Source of the DNA: a virus | Direction: 5' to 3' (one strand) | Virus record (IMG/VR): IMGVR_UViG_3300001097_000002 | Location: 1 to 64,000 of that record | Length of the DNA: 64,000 bases | In this document: piece after piece, positions 51,730-59,870 of the stretch | How positions within the stretch are numbered: the first letter of the stretch is position 1 | How the letters are laid out: each line of letters opens with the position of its first letter | Program-made: the position numbers and the translations under genes | The notes under the pieces: generated by a model | Database searches by the model: none | What the model was told of the DNA's origin: nothing | The model's input: only the letters and a program-made list of their open reading frames with translations

Positions 51730-51846
51730 ATTGATAATACGCTTTATTTGAGTGATTAGCTACAAAAACAAGCTATAATAAGCTATATTTGAGTGATTAG
51801 CTATATAGTATAACGCGAAGCTAATGAAGATGCGAAAGCATCGAAT
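51575..51846 (+). ncRNA. Candidate structured RNA, copy B
   Basis: Predicted elements: hairpin around CCC-TATGCCTCT-GGG (51604-51618, loop differs by one base in copy A), stem TATGCAT/ATGCATA (51634-51666) where copy A has an unrelated stem, identical block 51662-51729, then two TATTTGAGTGATTAGCTA repeats (51745-51762, 51785-51802; not in copy A), and a 3' hairpin GATGC-GAAA-GCATC (51829-51842) that covaries with copy A. A 21-codon frame starts at 51583. It leads into another promoter at 51852, so it could also be a long leader. Confidence 0.5.
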
Positions 51847-51851
51847 ATAAG

Positions 51852-51934
51852 TTGACAACACATAATATTATTGTTATAGTTATTGAGTAGTTCGGAAAGG
51901 CAGTTTAAACAAATTTATATTATTGGAGTCTAAA
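51852..51934 (+). promoter_or_regulatory. Early promoter and leader, direct repeat copy 1
   Basis: TTGACA, 17-base spacer, TATAGT, then TATTGAGTAGTTCGGAAAGG and TTTATATTATTGGAGT before ATG 51935. About 60 bases are repeated at 52228-52290. Confidence 0.8.
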
Positions 51935-52198
51935 ATGAGTATTATCAAATTGGTTAGTAAATGTCTAAATGAGTATGGTCTACTATTCACATATAAGCAC
52001 ACAGGCTTACATACAATAACAATTAGTGATGGTATAACTTTACGTATCAATAATGATGGGAAATATATTGCATTTTATTACTATGGTTTAAGAGAAGAAC
52101 AAAGAAAAAACGAAACTGGTATTACTAAAGAAGATATACAATTTATACTTGATGATGCAATGCGCGTTAAACGCATTTATGAAGATTTTGTAAGTTAG
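51935..52198 (+). CDS. Hypothetical protein (87 aa)
   Basis: Soluble, alpha/beta; ATG 51935 fixed by the leader. Unknown. Confidence 0.6.
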   Translation: MSIIKLVSKCLNEYGLLFTYKHTGLHTITISDGITLRINNDGKYIAFYYYGLREEQRKNETGITKEDIQFILDDAMRVKRIYEDFVS

Positions 52199-52210
52199 TG
52201 TAATAATCAC

Positions 52211-52295
52211 TTGACCTGTTCGTCATATATTGTTATAGTTATTGAGTAGTTCGGAAAGGCAGTTTAAACAAATTTACATTATTGGAGTAATTATT
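52211..52295 (+). promoter_or_regulatory. Early promoter and leader, direct repeat copy 2
   Basis: TTGACC, 17-base spacer, TATAGT, then the same leader as 51880-51930. Confidence 0.8.
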
Positions 52296-52565
52296 ATGAG
52301 AGCATATCCACTAGTAAGAAACGTTATCATTGTAAACGAAGAAATTAACGGACTTGATACGGTAAAGGTTGATTTCACTCTAAGTTATGATTGTAATCCG
52401 TTTGATGCAGAAATGGTTGGTACTAATGTTAATACTGACGGAGCAGGATTTATTGAATTCAATAACTTTATAATTGATGATGTTGATAGCGTCAGTGAGG
52501 AGGACGAAGCCATTATCTTTAAAATATTACGTAAAGAAATCATGCAAGCGTTCACAGTCACATAA
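52296..52565 (+). CDS. Hypothetical protein (89 aa)
   Basis: Leader TTTACATTATTGGAGTAATT before ATG 52296. Acidic, beta-rich start. Unknown. Confidence 0.6.
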   Translation: MRAYPLVRNVIIVNEEINGLDTVKVDFTLSYDCNPFDAEMVGTNVNTDGAGFIEFNNFIIDDVDSVSEEDEAIIFKILRKEIMQAFTVT

Positions 52566-52610
52566 AGCTTGTTATGAGACATGCTAATTTGACAACAAGG
52601 AAAAACGGTT

Positions 52611-53036
52611 ATGACTAGTTTAAAGGCGCAATTGCCTATAAAACCAAAGTTCTCGCAAGTGTCAGAGAAAACTGGTAAAGTGTTTAATGATATGACTAAG
52701 GATATCAGTAAGAAAAACTTAAGAACTTTTGACAGTACCACTATTGGTAGTGACGGTGAAAAAGTATATATGTACACCAAGGGCGACTCTATCATGCAAG
52801 CGGCACATTCACGTGGTGGGGTTATTATAGAAGTCCGGTTTCCAACTGCTAATGCGGTTGATAGAGTAAGTGGATGGAATAAACATGCAAAGCGGAAATT
52901 CATGGTTGTTTATGATAATAGTAAACCTTACGCTGTTATCGGTTCTGGTAATAATGTTGATAGTATTTCCCATGTAGAACTTGATAAAGATGCTTGGTAC
53001 ACAGTTGATGAATTAGTATCGCGATGTAAAATGTAA
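52611..53036 (+). CDS. Hypothetical protein, paralogue of the 53161 gene without targeting leader
   Basis: 141 residues. Shares KxFDSTxI, VDRxxGWN, VVYxN(S/G)KPYAV(I/V)GS and the ending CKM with the 53161 protein. Its N-terminus (MTSLKAQLPIKPKF) lacks the aromatic-x-x-aromatic-Leu-x-Glu leader, so it would stay in the cytoplasm while its twin may be packaged. Confidence 0.65.
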   Translation: MTSLKAQLPIKPKFSQVSEKTGKVFNDMTKDISKKNLRTFDSTTIGSDGEKVYMYTKGDSIMQAAHSRGGVIIEVRFPTANAVDRVSGWNKHAKRKFMVVYDNSKPYAVIGSGNNVDSISHVELDKDAWYTVDELVSRCKM

Positions 53037-53071
53037 TAAGGTAACTATAGTATGGTAGATGATATATATCC

Positions 53072-53106
53072 GCGCTTAATTATAAAACATAGTTAAGCGC
53101 TTTTTG
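53072..53106 (+). terminator. Intrinsic terminator
   Basis: GCGCTTAA pairs with TTAAGCGC, followed by TTTTT. Confidence 0.8.
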
Positions 53107-53160
53107 TTGGTTGTAAATATATTATCTATGCTGTATAATACAGTTATAGACAAAGGATAT

Positions 53161-53613
53161 ATGATGATTAACACTTTTGAGCAATATTTGAATGAGGCTA
53201 AGCAGTTGCCAAACCATACTGCTCCATCAGAAGTTTCTAAAAAAGCAGGTAATGTTTTTGATTCTATGGCAAACGGTATTTATAAGAAAACTGTTGCTAA
53301 ATTTGACAGTACAGTAATTGAAGACCGTGGCGAAATTGTTTATATGTTTGCTAATAGAAAACCTATCATGGCGGCATATAAATCAGAAACTGGTGCCAGT
53401 GTTGAATTTTGCTTTTCTAGCTCAACTGCCGTTGATAGATGTGCAGGTTGGAATTTGTGGAATGGTCGTGAATTTGAGGTTGTATATTCAAACGGCAAAC
53501 CATATGCGGTAGTGGGTAGCGACTATAACAAACCAGAGTTATTAACACACGTCGAGTTAAGTAAAACGAAGTGGTACGACGAAAGTACGTTAGAAGATAT
53601 CTGTAAAATGTAA
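53161..53613 (+). CDS. Putative internal head protein with capsid-targeting-like leader
   Basis: 150 residues from ATG 53161 or 53164 (AAAGGA upstream). N-terminus MINTFEQYLNE|A, closest of all to the T4 pattern including Ala after the cut. The remaining 135 residues are a paralogue of the 52611 protein. Function of the shared domain unknown. Confidence 0.7.
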   Translation: MMINTFEQYLNEAKQLPNHTAPSEVSKKAGNVFDSMANGIYKKTVAKFDSTVIEDRGEIVYMFANRKPIMAAYKSETGASVEFCFSSSTAVDRCAGWNLWNGREFEVVYSNGKPYAVVGSDYNKPELLTHVELSKTKWYDESTLEDICKM

Positions 53614-53633
53614 CATTAAATAAGTATAAAACT

Positions 53634-53666
53634 AAAAGCGATATAGCTTATGTTATATCGCTTTTC
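53634..53666 (+). terminator. Intrinsic terminator
   Basis: AAAAGCGATATA pairs with TATATCGCTTTT around GCTTATG-type loop. Confidence 0.65.
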
Positions 53667-53802
53667 GGGTTGACTAATTTTTGGTTATATGTTAAATTAC
53701 TATGTAAATACGCACATAATCAATTACTATGAATGCCTTTGTCAATTCAACCCAAACTATAAAAATATTTCTTTTAGTAAATACAATAAAAAGGAATATA
53801 AA

Positions 53803-54792
53803 ATGGTTTACTACACTTACGAGATACAGTGCAATACAACAAACAAGCGTTATATAGGTTCGCGCATTACTGCAAACAGAGTTGATATTTTAGACGGGTA
53901 CTACACATCATCAAAAGTAGTTGCGCTATTAATAGAAAAACATGGCATTGATAATTTTAGTGTGATAGGAACTAAACTACACGACACACAAAAAGAAGCG
54001 ATTAAATATGAAAATATCCTGTTACTGAACGCTAAAAACAATAGGCATAAGTACTTAAATATTAATTTTAGCAGTAGTGTTAATGGAGCAGTAATTAAAA
54101 CACAAAGCCATATAAAGATTACTAATACGAAAACAAACGAATGTATATACTACCCTAAAAATGTTTCGCTGCCAAAAGGGTGGATAAAAGGTACTAACTG
54201 CAAACCACCTTCGAGAAAAGGGTTTAAGACGTATTATAATACTGAAACAGGTATTACACAGATACTTGGGCCACATGATGATAAAGTTGGTTACGTGCAA
54301 ATTACAGCTTATAAAAAGCTATTAAAAAATAAAATGAAATCTCAAAGGGGTATACGATGCGTATGGATAACAAATGGTACCAGTAACACTAAAATATACA
54401 AAGATGAGAAACCAAGAAAAGAATGGTGGTTTGGTAAAACGTCTAAGGCAACAAAGCATATTATAACAAACGGATATGAATCTAAGTGGACCAAACGTAC
54501 TGATGAAATTCCAGATGGATGGAAGAAAGGAAAACATTATAAAACGTTTAGTACTAAAGGTATGATTAGAATAACTGACGGATTATCAAACAAAATGATA
54601 AACTCCAGTGAAAAAGTACCGGAAGGATGGTTTAAGGGCAAAGCAAGTAAAAAAATATACATATATGATAATGTCACGTTTTTAAACAGAAAATTATTAC
54701 TAGAGTATCTTAATATATCTGCCAACACGTTTAACTACAATCAATTAAAAAATAAATACGATGGTATACTAGTCGTCAAGGAAAATATATGA
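53803..54792 (+). CDS. GIY-YIG homing endonuclease (Seg-like)
   Basis: 329 residues from ATG 53803 (AAAAGGA). Core YYTYEIQCNTTNKRYIGSR with DILDGYYTSS and YENILL (catalytic Glu candidate). The C-terminal 200 residues carry repeated LPKGWIKG, IPDGWKKGK and VPEGWFKGK units for DNA recognition, plus a final helix-turn-helix-like LLEYLNISANTFNYN. Its stop overlaps the uvsW ATG, so it has inserted directly in front of uvsW. Confidence 0.85.
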   Translation: MVYYTYEIQCNTTNKRYIGSRITANRVDILDGYYTSSKVVALLIEKHGIDNFSVIGTKLHDTQKEAIKYENILLLNAKNNRHKYLNINFSSSVNGAVIKTQSHIKITNTKTNECIYYPKNVSLPKGWIKGTNCKPPSRKGFKTYYNTETGITQILGPHDDKVGYVQITAYKKLLKNKMKSQRGIRCVWITNGTSNTKIYKDEKPRKEWWFGKTSKATKHIITNGYESKWTKRTDEIPDGWKKGKHYKTFSTKGMIRITDGLSNKMINSSEKVPEGWFKGKASKKIYIYDNVTFLNRKLLLEYLNISANTFNYNQLKNKYDGILVVKENI

Positions 54793-56564
54793 ATATAAAG
54801 ATACACTACTATAATGAAATATATATGCGTATTGAAACTGAACGTAGCATTGAATATGAATTGCGTGATGAATTTTCATTTTTCGCAAACGGTTATATGT
54901 ATAATAATAAGTTCAAGAGTGGACAATGGGATGGTAAAATACGCTTGTATAACGGGCGCGACAAAACGTTATACGTTGGTTTACTATTTGATTTATATAA
55001 GTTTGCTAAAAATAACGGCTATACAATCACTGTAAACGAGGATGATAAAAATCAATTCAAACCGTCCGTTGTACTTGATGACGCATGGATTGAGCGTTTT
55101 AATAATGGTATGTCTTTATATCCATTCAAAGAATATCAAGAAAAGGCTTTTATTCAGGCTATCAAATATAATAAAACGCTTATCCTAAGTCCAACAGGTA
55201 GTGGTAAGAGTTTCTTGTTATATGCTATCGTTCGTTACTTGATTGACTGTGGTCACGTGGGTGGTAAGAAGCGTATGCTCATTAACGTTCCAAATATTGG
55301 TTTAGTTACTCAATTACTATCGGACTTTAAAGAATACACCACTGATGGTTTTGATATCGAGAACTACATTACCCAAGCGGGTGGTGATAACGTTGAAGAT
55401 GATAGCAAACCAATTGTTATCAGTACGTGGCAGACTTCTATGCGTAAACCACAAGAATATTTTGAGAGTTTTACCGCATACGCGCTCGATGAAGCACACC
55501 AAGCAACTGCTAAAGAAATCACCAACATTATTGACAAACTTGAATTTTGCAAGTTTAAAATCGGTATGACTGGCACACTTGACGGCACCTCAATGCACGA
55601 ATTAGAAATGAGAGCGCGGTTTGGTAAACTGTATAGAGCCGCAACTACTAAGCAATTGATGGATAGTGGTGACCTTGCTAAGCTTGCAATTGATGCTAGA
55701 GTTATAATGTATGGCGAGGACGATATCAAAGCGCTACACAAGGAGATACGTGGCAAAACAGCGGTATTAAAGTATAAGGCTGAGATTGATTATATCGTTG
55801 AACACGAAGGTCGTAACAAATATTTAATGGATACTGCATTTGCCACTGATAAAAATACATTGATGCTTTTTAACTATGTTGATAAACACGGTAAGGTTTT
55901 ACTCGAGAAAATGATGCCTTTACAAGATGAACATTGCAAACGTGTATACTTCATATATGGTGGTGTTAAAGGCAACGAACGTGAAGAGATTCGACAATTG
56001 CTTGATAAAAAGCCTCCTGTATGGTACGACATTTATGTAAGCGACAATGAATTTATTCGCATTCGTGGGTCAAAAACTATTACATTAACAGATGGTAAAA
56101 CAGTAAGTGGTTACGATTTACAGCTTCACAAGAAATATGATATATGTAATGAATGGTTGAGGACTGTTATCGAGAACGAATTACATTACAATACCATTTC
56201 ATATAATGACGAAGTAAATTACAAATCCACAAAAACTGTTGTTAAACGCGGGTCATGCATTTTGTTAGCGTCATATGGTACACTGACCGTGGGTATTAAT
56301 ATTAAGAATTTACATACGTTATTATTATGTCACCCTGTTAAAGGTCAAATACGGTTATTACAAAGTATCGGGCGTATCCTACGTAAGACGAATGATAAAA
56401 ATGAGGTAACACTTATTGATGTTGTTGATAACTTAGAAAAGAAAACCGCTAAGAAAACAAGCAAAAATACGCTACTAAAACAGTTTTTAACACGTTTAGA
56501 AATATACGAAAAGCAAGAGTTTGATTACAATATTAGTAAAGTATCATTAGAAAATAACCAATAG
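54789..56564 (+). CDS. uvsW: UvsW DNA/RNA helicase
   Basis: 591 residues (T4 UvsW is of similar size). Walker A SPTGSGKS (134-141), DEAH at 234-237, GMTGTLDG motif III, and C-terminal SYGTLTVGINIKNLH and QSIGRILRK motifs (V and VI). N-terminal small DNA-binding domain (GQWDGKIRLYN). Unwinds R-loops and branched DNA and shifts replication from origins to recombination. Confidence 0.93.
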   Translation: MNIKIHYYNEIYMRIETERSIEYELRDEFSFFANGYMYNNKFKSGQWDGKIRLYNGRDKTLYVGLLFDLYKFAKNNGYTITVNEDDKNQFKPSVVLDDAWIERFNNGMSLYPFKEYQEKAFIQAIKYNKTLILSPTGSGKSFLLYAIVRYLIDCGHVGGKKRMLINVPNIGLVTQLLSDFKEYTTDGFDIENYITQAGGDNVEDDSKPIVISTWQTSMRKPQEYFESFTAYALDEAHQATAKEITNIIDKLEFCKFKIGMTGTLDGTSMHELEMRARFGKLYRAATTKQLMDSGDLAKLAIDARVIMYGEDDIKALHKEIRGKTAVLKYKAEIDYIVEHEGRNKYLMDTAFATDKNTLMLFNYVDKHGKVLLEKMMPLQDEHCKRVYFIYGGVKGNEREEIRQLLDKKPPVWYDIYVSDNEFIRIRGSKTITLTDGKTVSGYDLQLHKKYDICNEWLRTVIENELHYNTISYNDEVNYKSTKTVVKRGSCILLASYGTLTVGINIKNLHTLLLCHPVKGQIRLLQSIGRILRKTNDKNEVTLIDVVDNLEKKTAKKTSKNTLLKQFLTRLEIYEKQEFDYNISKVSLENNQ

Positions 56565-56571
56565 GGCGTAT

Positions 56572-56925
56572 ATGAGTTTTAATATGGATAATTATAGTTT
56601 AGAAGACATCATTACTAATCTCTGGTGTGTGATTGATACTGTTACGGGTTTAACCCACATCGGTGTTTTAGTTAATGAGAGTGATAACACTACTATTGTG
56701 TTACACTGTCCGAGATGTGTTATTGAGAACGAAAAAACAAACCAAGTTGTGTTAACACAACCAATGTATATTGGGTCACCTAAAGGCGTTTTTAAGCTAA
56801 ATTGCAATACTGCGAATATACAGTTTAGTCCATGTGATGAAGTGGTTGAAGCTTATATTAAATCATTAATGCAAGCAGAAGAATCGCTTAGTTCTGATAT
56901 GTATACCATAGACGCAATACAATAA
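56572..56925 (+). CDS. Hypothetical protein after uvsW, possibly Sm-like
   Basis: 117 residues, beta-rich. The middle and end (GVFKLNCNTANIQFSPCDEV, VEAYIKSLMQA) resemble small Sm-fold phage proteins, a weak pattern match only. Confidence 0.5.
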   Translation: MSFNMDNYSLEDIITNLWCVIDTVTGLTHIGVLVNESDNTTIVLHCPRCVIENEKTNQVVLTQPMYIGSPKGVFKLNCNTANIQFSPCDEVVEAYIKSLMQAEESLSSDMYTIDAIQ

Positions 56926-56938
56926 ATGAGGTATTATT

Positions 56939-57448
56939 TTGACAGTTAAAAGTGAAGAAAGGATTAGTGAAGTTACCGGTAAAAATGTTGTTGATTATGT
57001 TGATAATGAAACGTTCACTGCTGCAATGCATGCATATGTTACCAGACAAAGTGAGCGTGAAGAAGCAGGTTTAACACGTGAAATGATACCTGATTACATT
57101 GGTGCATGCATTCTAAAGATTGTTAACGGTTTAGGGTCACGTCCAAATTTCCGGAACTACACGTATCTTCCGGAAATGAAAGGTGACGCTACGGTAGCAG
57201 CAGTAAAAGCAGTACATAAATTTGATATTGAGCGCTGCAAAACTGGTGCATTTGGCTTTATCACTTTCTGCGCTTGGCGCTTCATGGTAAACCGTATTAA
57301 GATTGAGCATAAACAGCAATCCATTAAAGAAAGCATGATTATTGACCCAACCTTTGAATTTTATGAAACTATGGGACATAATGATGATGCTGTTAGTATC
57401 GACAAAGAAAACAGCATTGATACATACTTCCAAGGAAAAATGAGATAA
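56939..57448 (+). CDS. 55: Late sigma factor gp55, TTG start
   Basis: 169 residues. GLGSRPNFRNYTYLPEMKGDATVAA... and FDIERCKTGAFGFITFCAWRFMVNRIKIEH correspond to the sigma region 2 part of T4 gp55. Directs RNA polymerase to late promoters with gp33 and the sliding clamp. GAGG lies 8 bases before the TTG; no ATG is suitable. Starts 13 bases after the previous gene. Confidence 0.88.
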   Translation: MTVKSEERISEVTGKNVVDYVDNETFTAAMHAYVTRQSEREEAGLTREMIPDYIGACILKIVNGLGSRPNFRNYTYLPEMKGDATVAAVKAVHKFDIERCKTGAFGFITFCAWRFMVNRIKIEHKQQSIKESMIIDPTFEFYETMGHNDDAVSIDKENSIDTYFQGKMR

Positions 57449-57451
57449 ATT

Positions 57452-58165
57452 ATGAATACAAATAAAATTGAAAATAACTTACAGAAAATCAAGGCTATTA
57501 CATTTATTAATTCAGTTATAGATATTAAATGCGTTATTGATTTAGAAGACGAGTGCGTATTAAGTTACACGCATAATATTAAATCACCTATTAGAGATAG
57601 TAATTTTGGGCATAGTAAACTGTTAGCATATGAAGGCGCCATTGAGTTGTTTCACAAGCTATATGGTAATAATGTACCAGTTGAGAATGAACGCGGTAAT
57701 GACAGCGAATATGCAATGTCTGACTTAATTTATAATTTTATTGAAACTAATACGTTTGATGTTAAAAAATTAACATCTCTTATTAACACCATATCAAGTA
57801 ACCTGAACATTACAGGCGCGTTAAATCGCTTAGCAGGTGAGTTTATTCCTAAATTAATGGCGGGTCGTGCAACAGGTCATACACATGCCATCAAACGCTT
57901 TATTGTCGATAACCCTAATTTACGAATAGGAGTTGTTGTAAGTGAGTATCAATTTAGAGATGATTTTAAAAAATATAAAAACGCATATATGATTAGAAAG
58001 TGTATTGCACCAATCGGTTTCGTTGATGATAGATTACACGGTGTTAAACTTGATTATATTATATATGATGTCATTGGTGATAATGGACTTGACATTAATG
58101 CACTTCAACGTGTTTTATATGTAAACACTCACGATAATACTAGACTTGTTGGTTTAGGTAACTAA
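57452..58165 (+). CDS. P-loop-like ATPase-fold protein with altered Walker A
   Basis: 237 residues. MAGRATGHTHAIKRFIVDNP looks like a Walker A loop in which the invariant Lys is His (GxxTGHT). LDYIIYDVIGDNGLDINALQ follows at Walker B distance, and it ends DNTRLVGLGN. The surrounding pattern matches phage ATPases related to terminase-like motors, but the Lys loss questions ATP hydrolysis. Context between gp55 and gp47 does not reveal a role. Confidence 0.55.
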   Translation: MNTNKIENNLQKIKAITFINSVIDIKCVIDLEDECVLSYTHNIKSPIRDSNFGHSKLLAYEGAIELFHKLYGNNVPVENERGNDSEYAMSDLIYNFIETNTFDVKKLTSLINTISSNLNITGALNRLAGEFIPKLMAGRATGHTHAIKRFIVDNPNLRIGVVVSEYQFRDDFKKYKNAYMIRKCIAPIGFVDDRLHGVKLDYIIYDVIGDNGLDINALQRVLYVNTHDNTRLVGLGN

Positions 58166-58254
58166 ATTTATATAATTGGAGTTGTTATGTTTGGTATTTC
58201 TATGTTACAATACAGTTTATAAAATTGCAGAATGGGAACTAAAGGTAATTTAAT

Positions 58255-58674
58255 ATGATGTGGACCTCTGGTGTTTTAGATATTTTTATAAAAACCGAAT
58301 ATTCATACTTAGTAAAAACAGGTATGCTTGAACATGCAATGTTTGAAGAAAATGAAAGGGATTGCCCATACTTGCTTGTTAATGATGTCGATGCGTATAT
58401 TGAAGAACTTATAGGTATTTGTAAATATAATGATTATGTTATTGGTATTATATGCAACAAATCGAGTGATTTTAAAAAATACAGTCGCATACCTCAGAGT
58501 TTTCGCGTATCAGAAAACAGTATACGTGGACGCTCACCAACACACTATATTGTTGACTTTGACTGTATAGATGCAAATATAAACATTGCACACGATGCAA
58601 TTATGCGCTCATGTAATTTTACAGACGCAAAATATTTTAAAACTAAATGTTTACTACCAAAAGAGATTGTATAA
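58255..58674 (+). CDS. Hypothetical protein (139 aa)
   Basis: AAAGGTAATTTAAT before ATG. Soluble; GRSPTHYIVDFDCID near the C-terminus. Between it and the previous gene an 11-codon frame (58187-58222) follows a full TTATATAATTGGAGTTGTT leader and may be a leader peptide. Confidence 0.55.
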   Translation: MMWTSGVLDIFIKTEYSYLVKTGMLEHAMFEENERDCPYLLVNDVDAYIEELIGICKYNDYVIGIICNKSSDFKKYSRIPQSFRVSENSIRGRSPTHYIVDFDCIDANINIAHDAIMRSCNFTDAKYFKTKCLLPKEIV

Positions 58675-58675
58675 T

Positions 58676-58891
58676 ATGTTAGATAGCAATGATGACTTTG
58701 ACTTCATCGTAAAACAACAGAAGCGCAAAAAGCAAAGTAAATCAACTTCTGCTCTATATGAAGTTACATATACGAAAAACGAATTGGATAACGTTTATGA
58801 TGTACGCGCTAAAAATGAGGGTGAGGCATCACGTAAAGTAAAAAGTAAGTTTGGTAATGTATCAATATCAAATACAGTAGAAATTTCATAG
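58676..58891 (+). CDS. Small protein (71 aa), paralogue of the next gene
   Basis: The ATG follows the previous TAA at once. After a charged N-terminus, LYEVTYTKNEL...VRAKNEGEASRKVKSKFG forms a beta-beta-alpha pattern repeated in the 58891 protein. Confidence 0.55.
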   Translation: MLDSNDDFDFIVKQQKRKKQSKSTSALYEVTYTKNELDNVYDVRAKNEGEASRKVKSKFGNVSISNTVEIS

Positions 58892-59067
58892 TGTTTGATT
58901 ATGATTACGGTTTATTGTTGTTTACCATTACACTTCGTTGTAATGGAACAATTATTATTATTAGAGCGAAGTCAAAAAGTATACGCCTTGCTAGAATAGA
59001 TATTTTAAAACGTTTTAGTAACGCTGAAGTTGTCGACATTAAATTCATCGAATACGTAAGGTATTAA
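58891..59067 (+). CDS. Small protein (58 aa), GTG start
   Basis: GTG overlaps the previous TAG. LLFTITLRCNGTIIIIRAKS and ARIDILKRFSNAEVVDIKF follow the same pattern as the 58676 protein. Coupled translation likely. Confidence 0.5.
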   Translation: MFDYDYGLLLFTITLRCNGTIIIIRAKSKSIRLARIDILKRFSNAEVVDIKFIEYVRY

Positions 59068-59070
59068 ATT

Positions 59071-59658
59071 ATGAACACTGCTAAGAAAATAGAATTACCT
59101 GACTTAATTAATATGGTAGAAAATGTTAGTTATACAATCCTACCTGATAGTACAATTACGGTATGTAAAATTACATTAAAAAGTGGCTTTAAAGCTATTG
59201 GTTATAGTGTAACAGTTAACGAAGCTGATTTTAATGAACAAACAGGTCAACAGGTTTCGTACGATAATGCAATTGACACGCTATGGGAACTTGAAGGTTA
59301 TCACCGTATTGCCAAACAGTATGCTAGTGAACAAATAGATGAAGCTAACACTCACCTGTGGGAAAACAGCACACTTGGCGCTGATATTGAGTATGCACAA
59401 TTAGCACCACTTGCAGCCGATGTTATGTTGCAAGAAATTGTACAAGATAGAAAAGGTTACTTCGATTATTGTGACAAATATGCACCATCAACTGATGCGA
59501 ACAGTAACTATGTACTGCCAGAGCTTGGCGTAATTGAACAATATGTTAAAAAATCAAAAATGCCTGATTGTATAATGAACATATTAAAAGCAAATAAATT
59601 AACAGTTAGGGGTAGATACAAACAGACTAATCTTAAAGCACCTCACAGAGATAATTAA
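59071..59658 (+). CDS. N4 gp49/Sf6 gp66-like protein
   Basis: 195 residues. The central GYSVTVNEADFNEQTGQQVS...ALWELEGYH-type motif (here NAIDTLWELEGYHRIAKQ) is the signature of the phage N4 gp49/Sf6 gp66 family. Function of the family unknown. The C-terminal 80 residues are unrelated. Confidence 0.65.
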   Translation: MNTAKKIELPDLINMVENVSYTILPDSTITVCKITLKSGFKAIGYSVTVNEADFNEQTGQQVSYDNAIDTLWELEGYHRIAKQYASEQIDEANTHLWENSTLGADIEYAQLAPLAADVMLQEIVQDRKGYFDYCDKYAPSTDANSNYVLPELGVIEQYVKKSKMPDCIMNILKANKLTVRGRYKQTNLKAPHRDN

Positions 59659-59870
59659 AACATAAGAATTATACTTGGAACAGCAAAACACTCCATATCA
59701 TAGACGTAGGTGTTAATTTAAATTCGCATTCATTGGTTGTTATATGTTATACTAAAACAATAGCAAAGACATAACAGCAGTTATATTAGCTGATATTTGA
59801 ATACAAATAGTAAATATGTATAATGCGTCCTTGCTTAATAGGATTCAACAATTAATTAAGGAGTAAAAAA

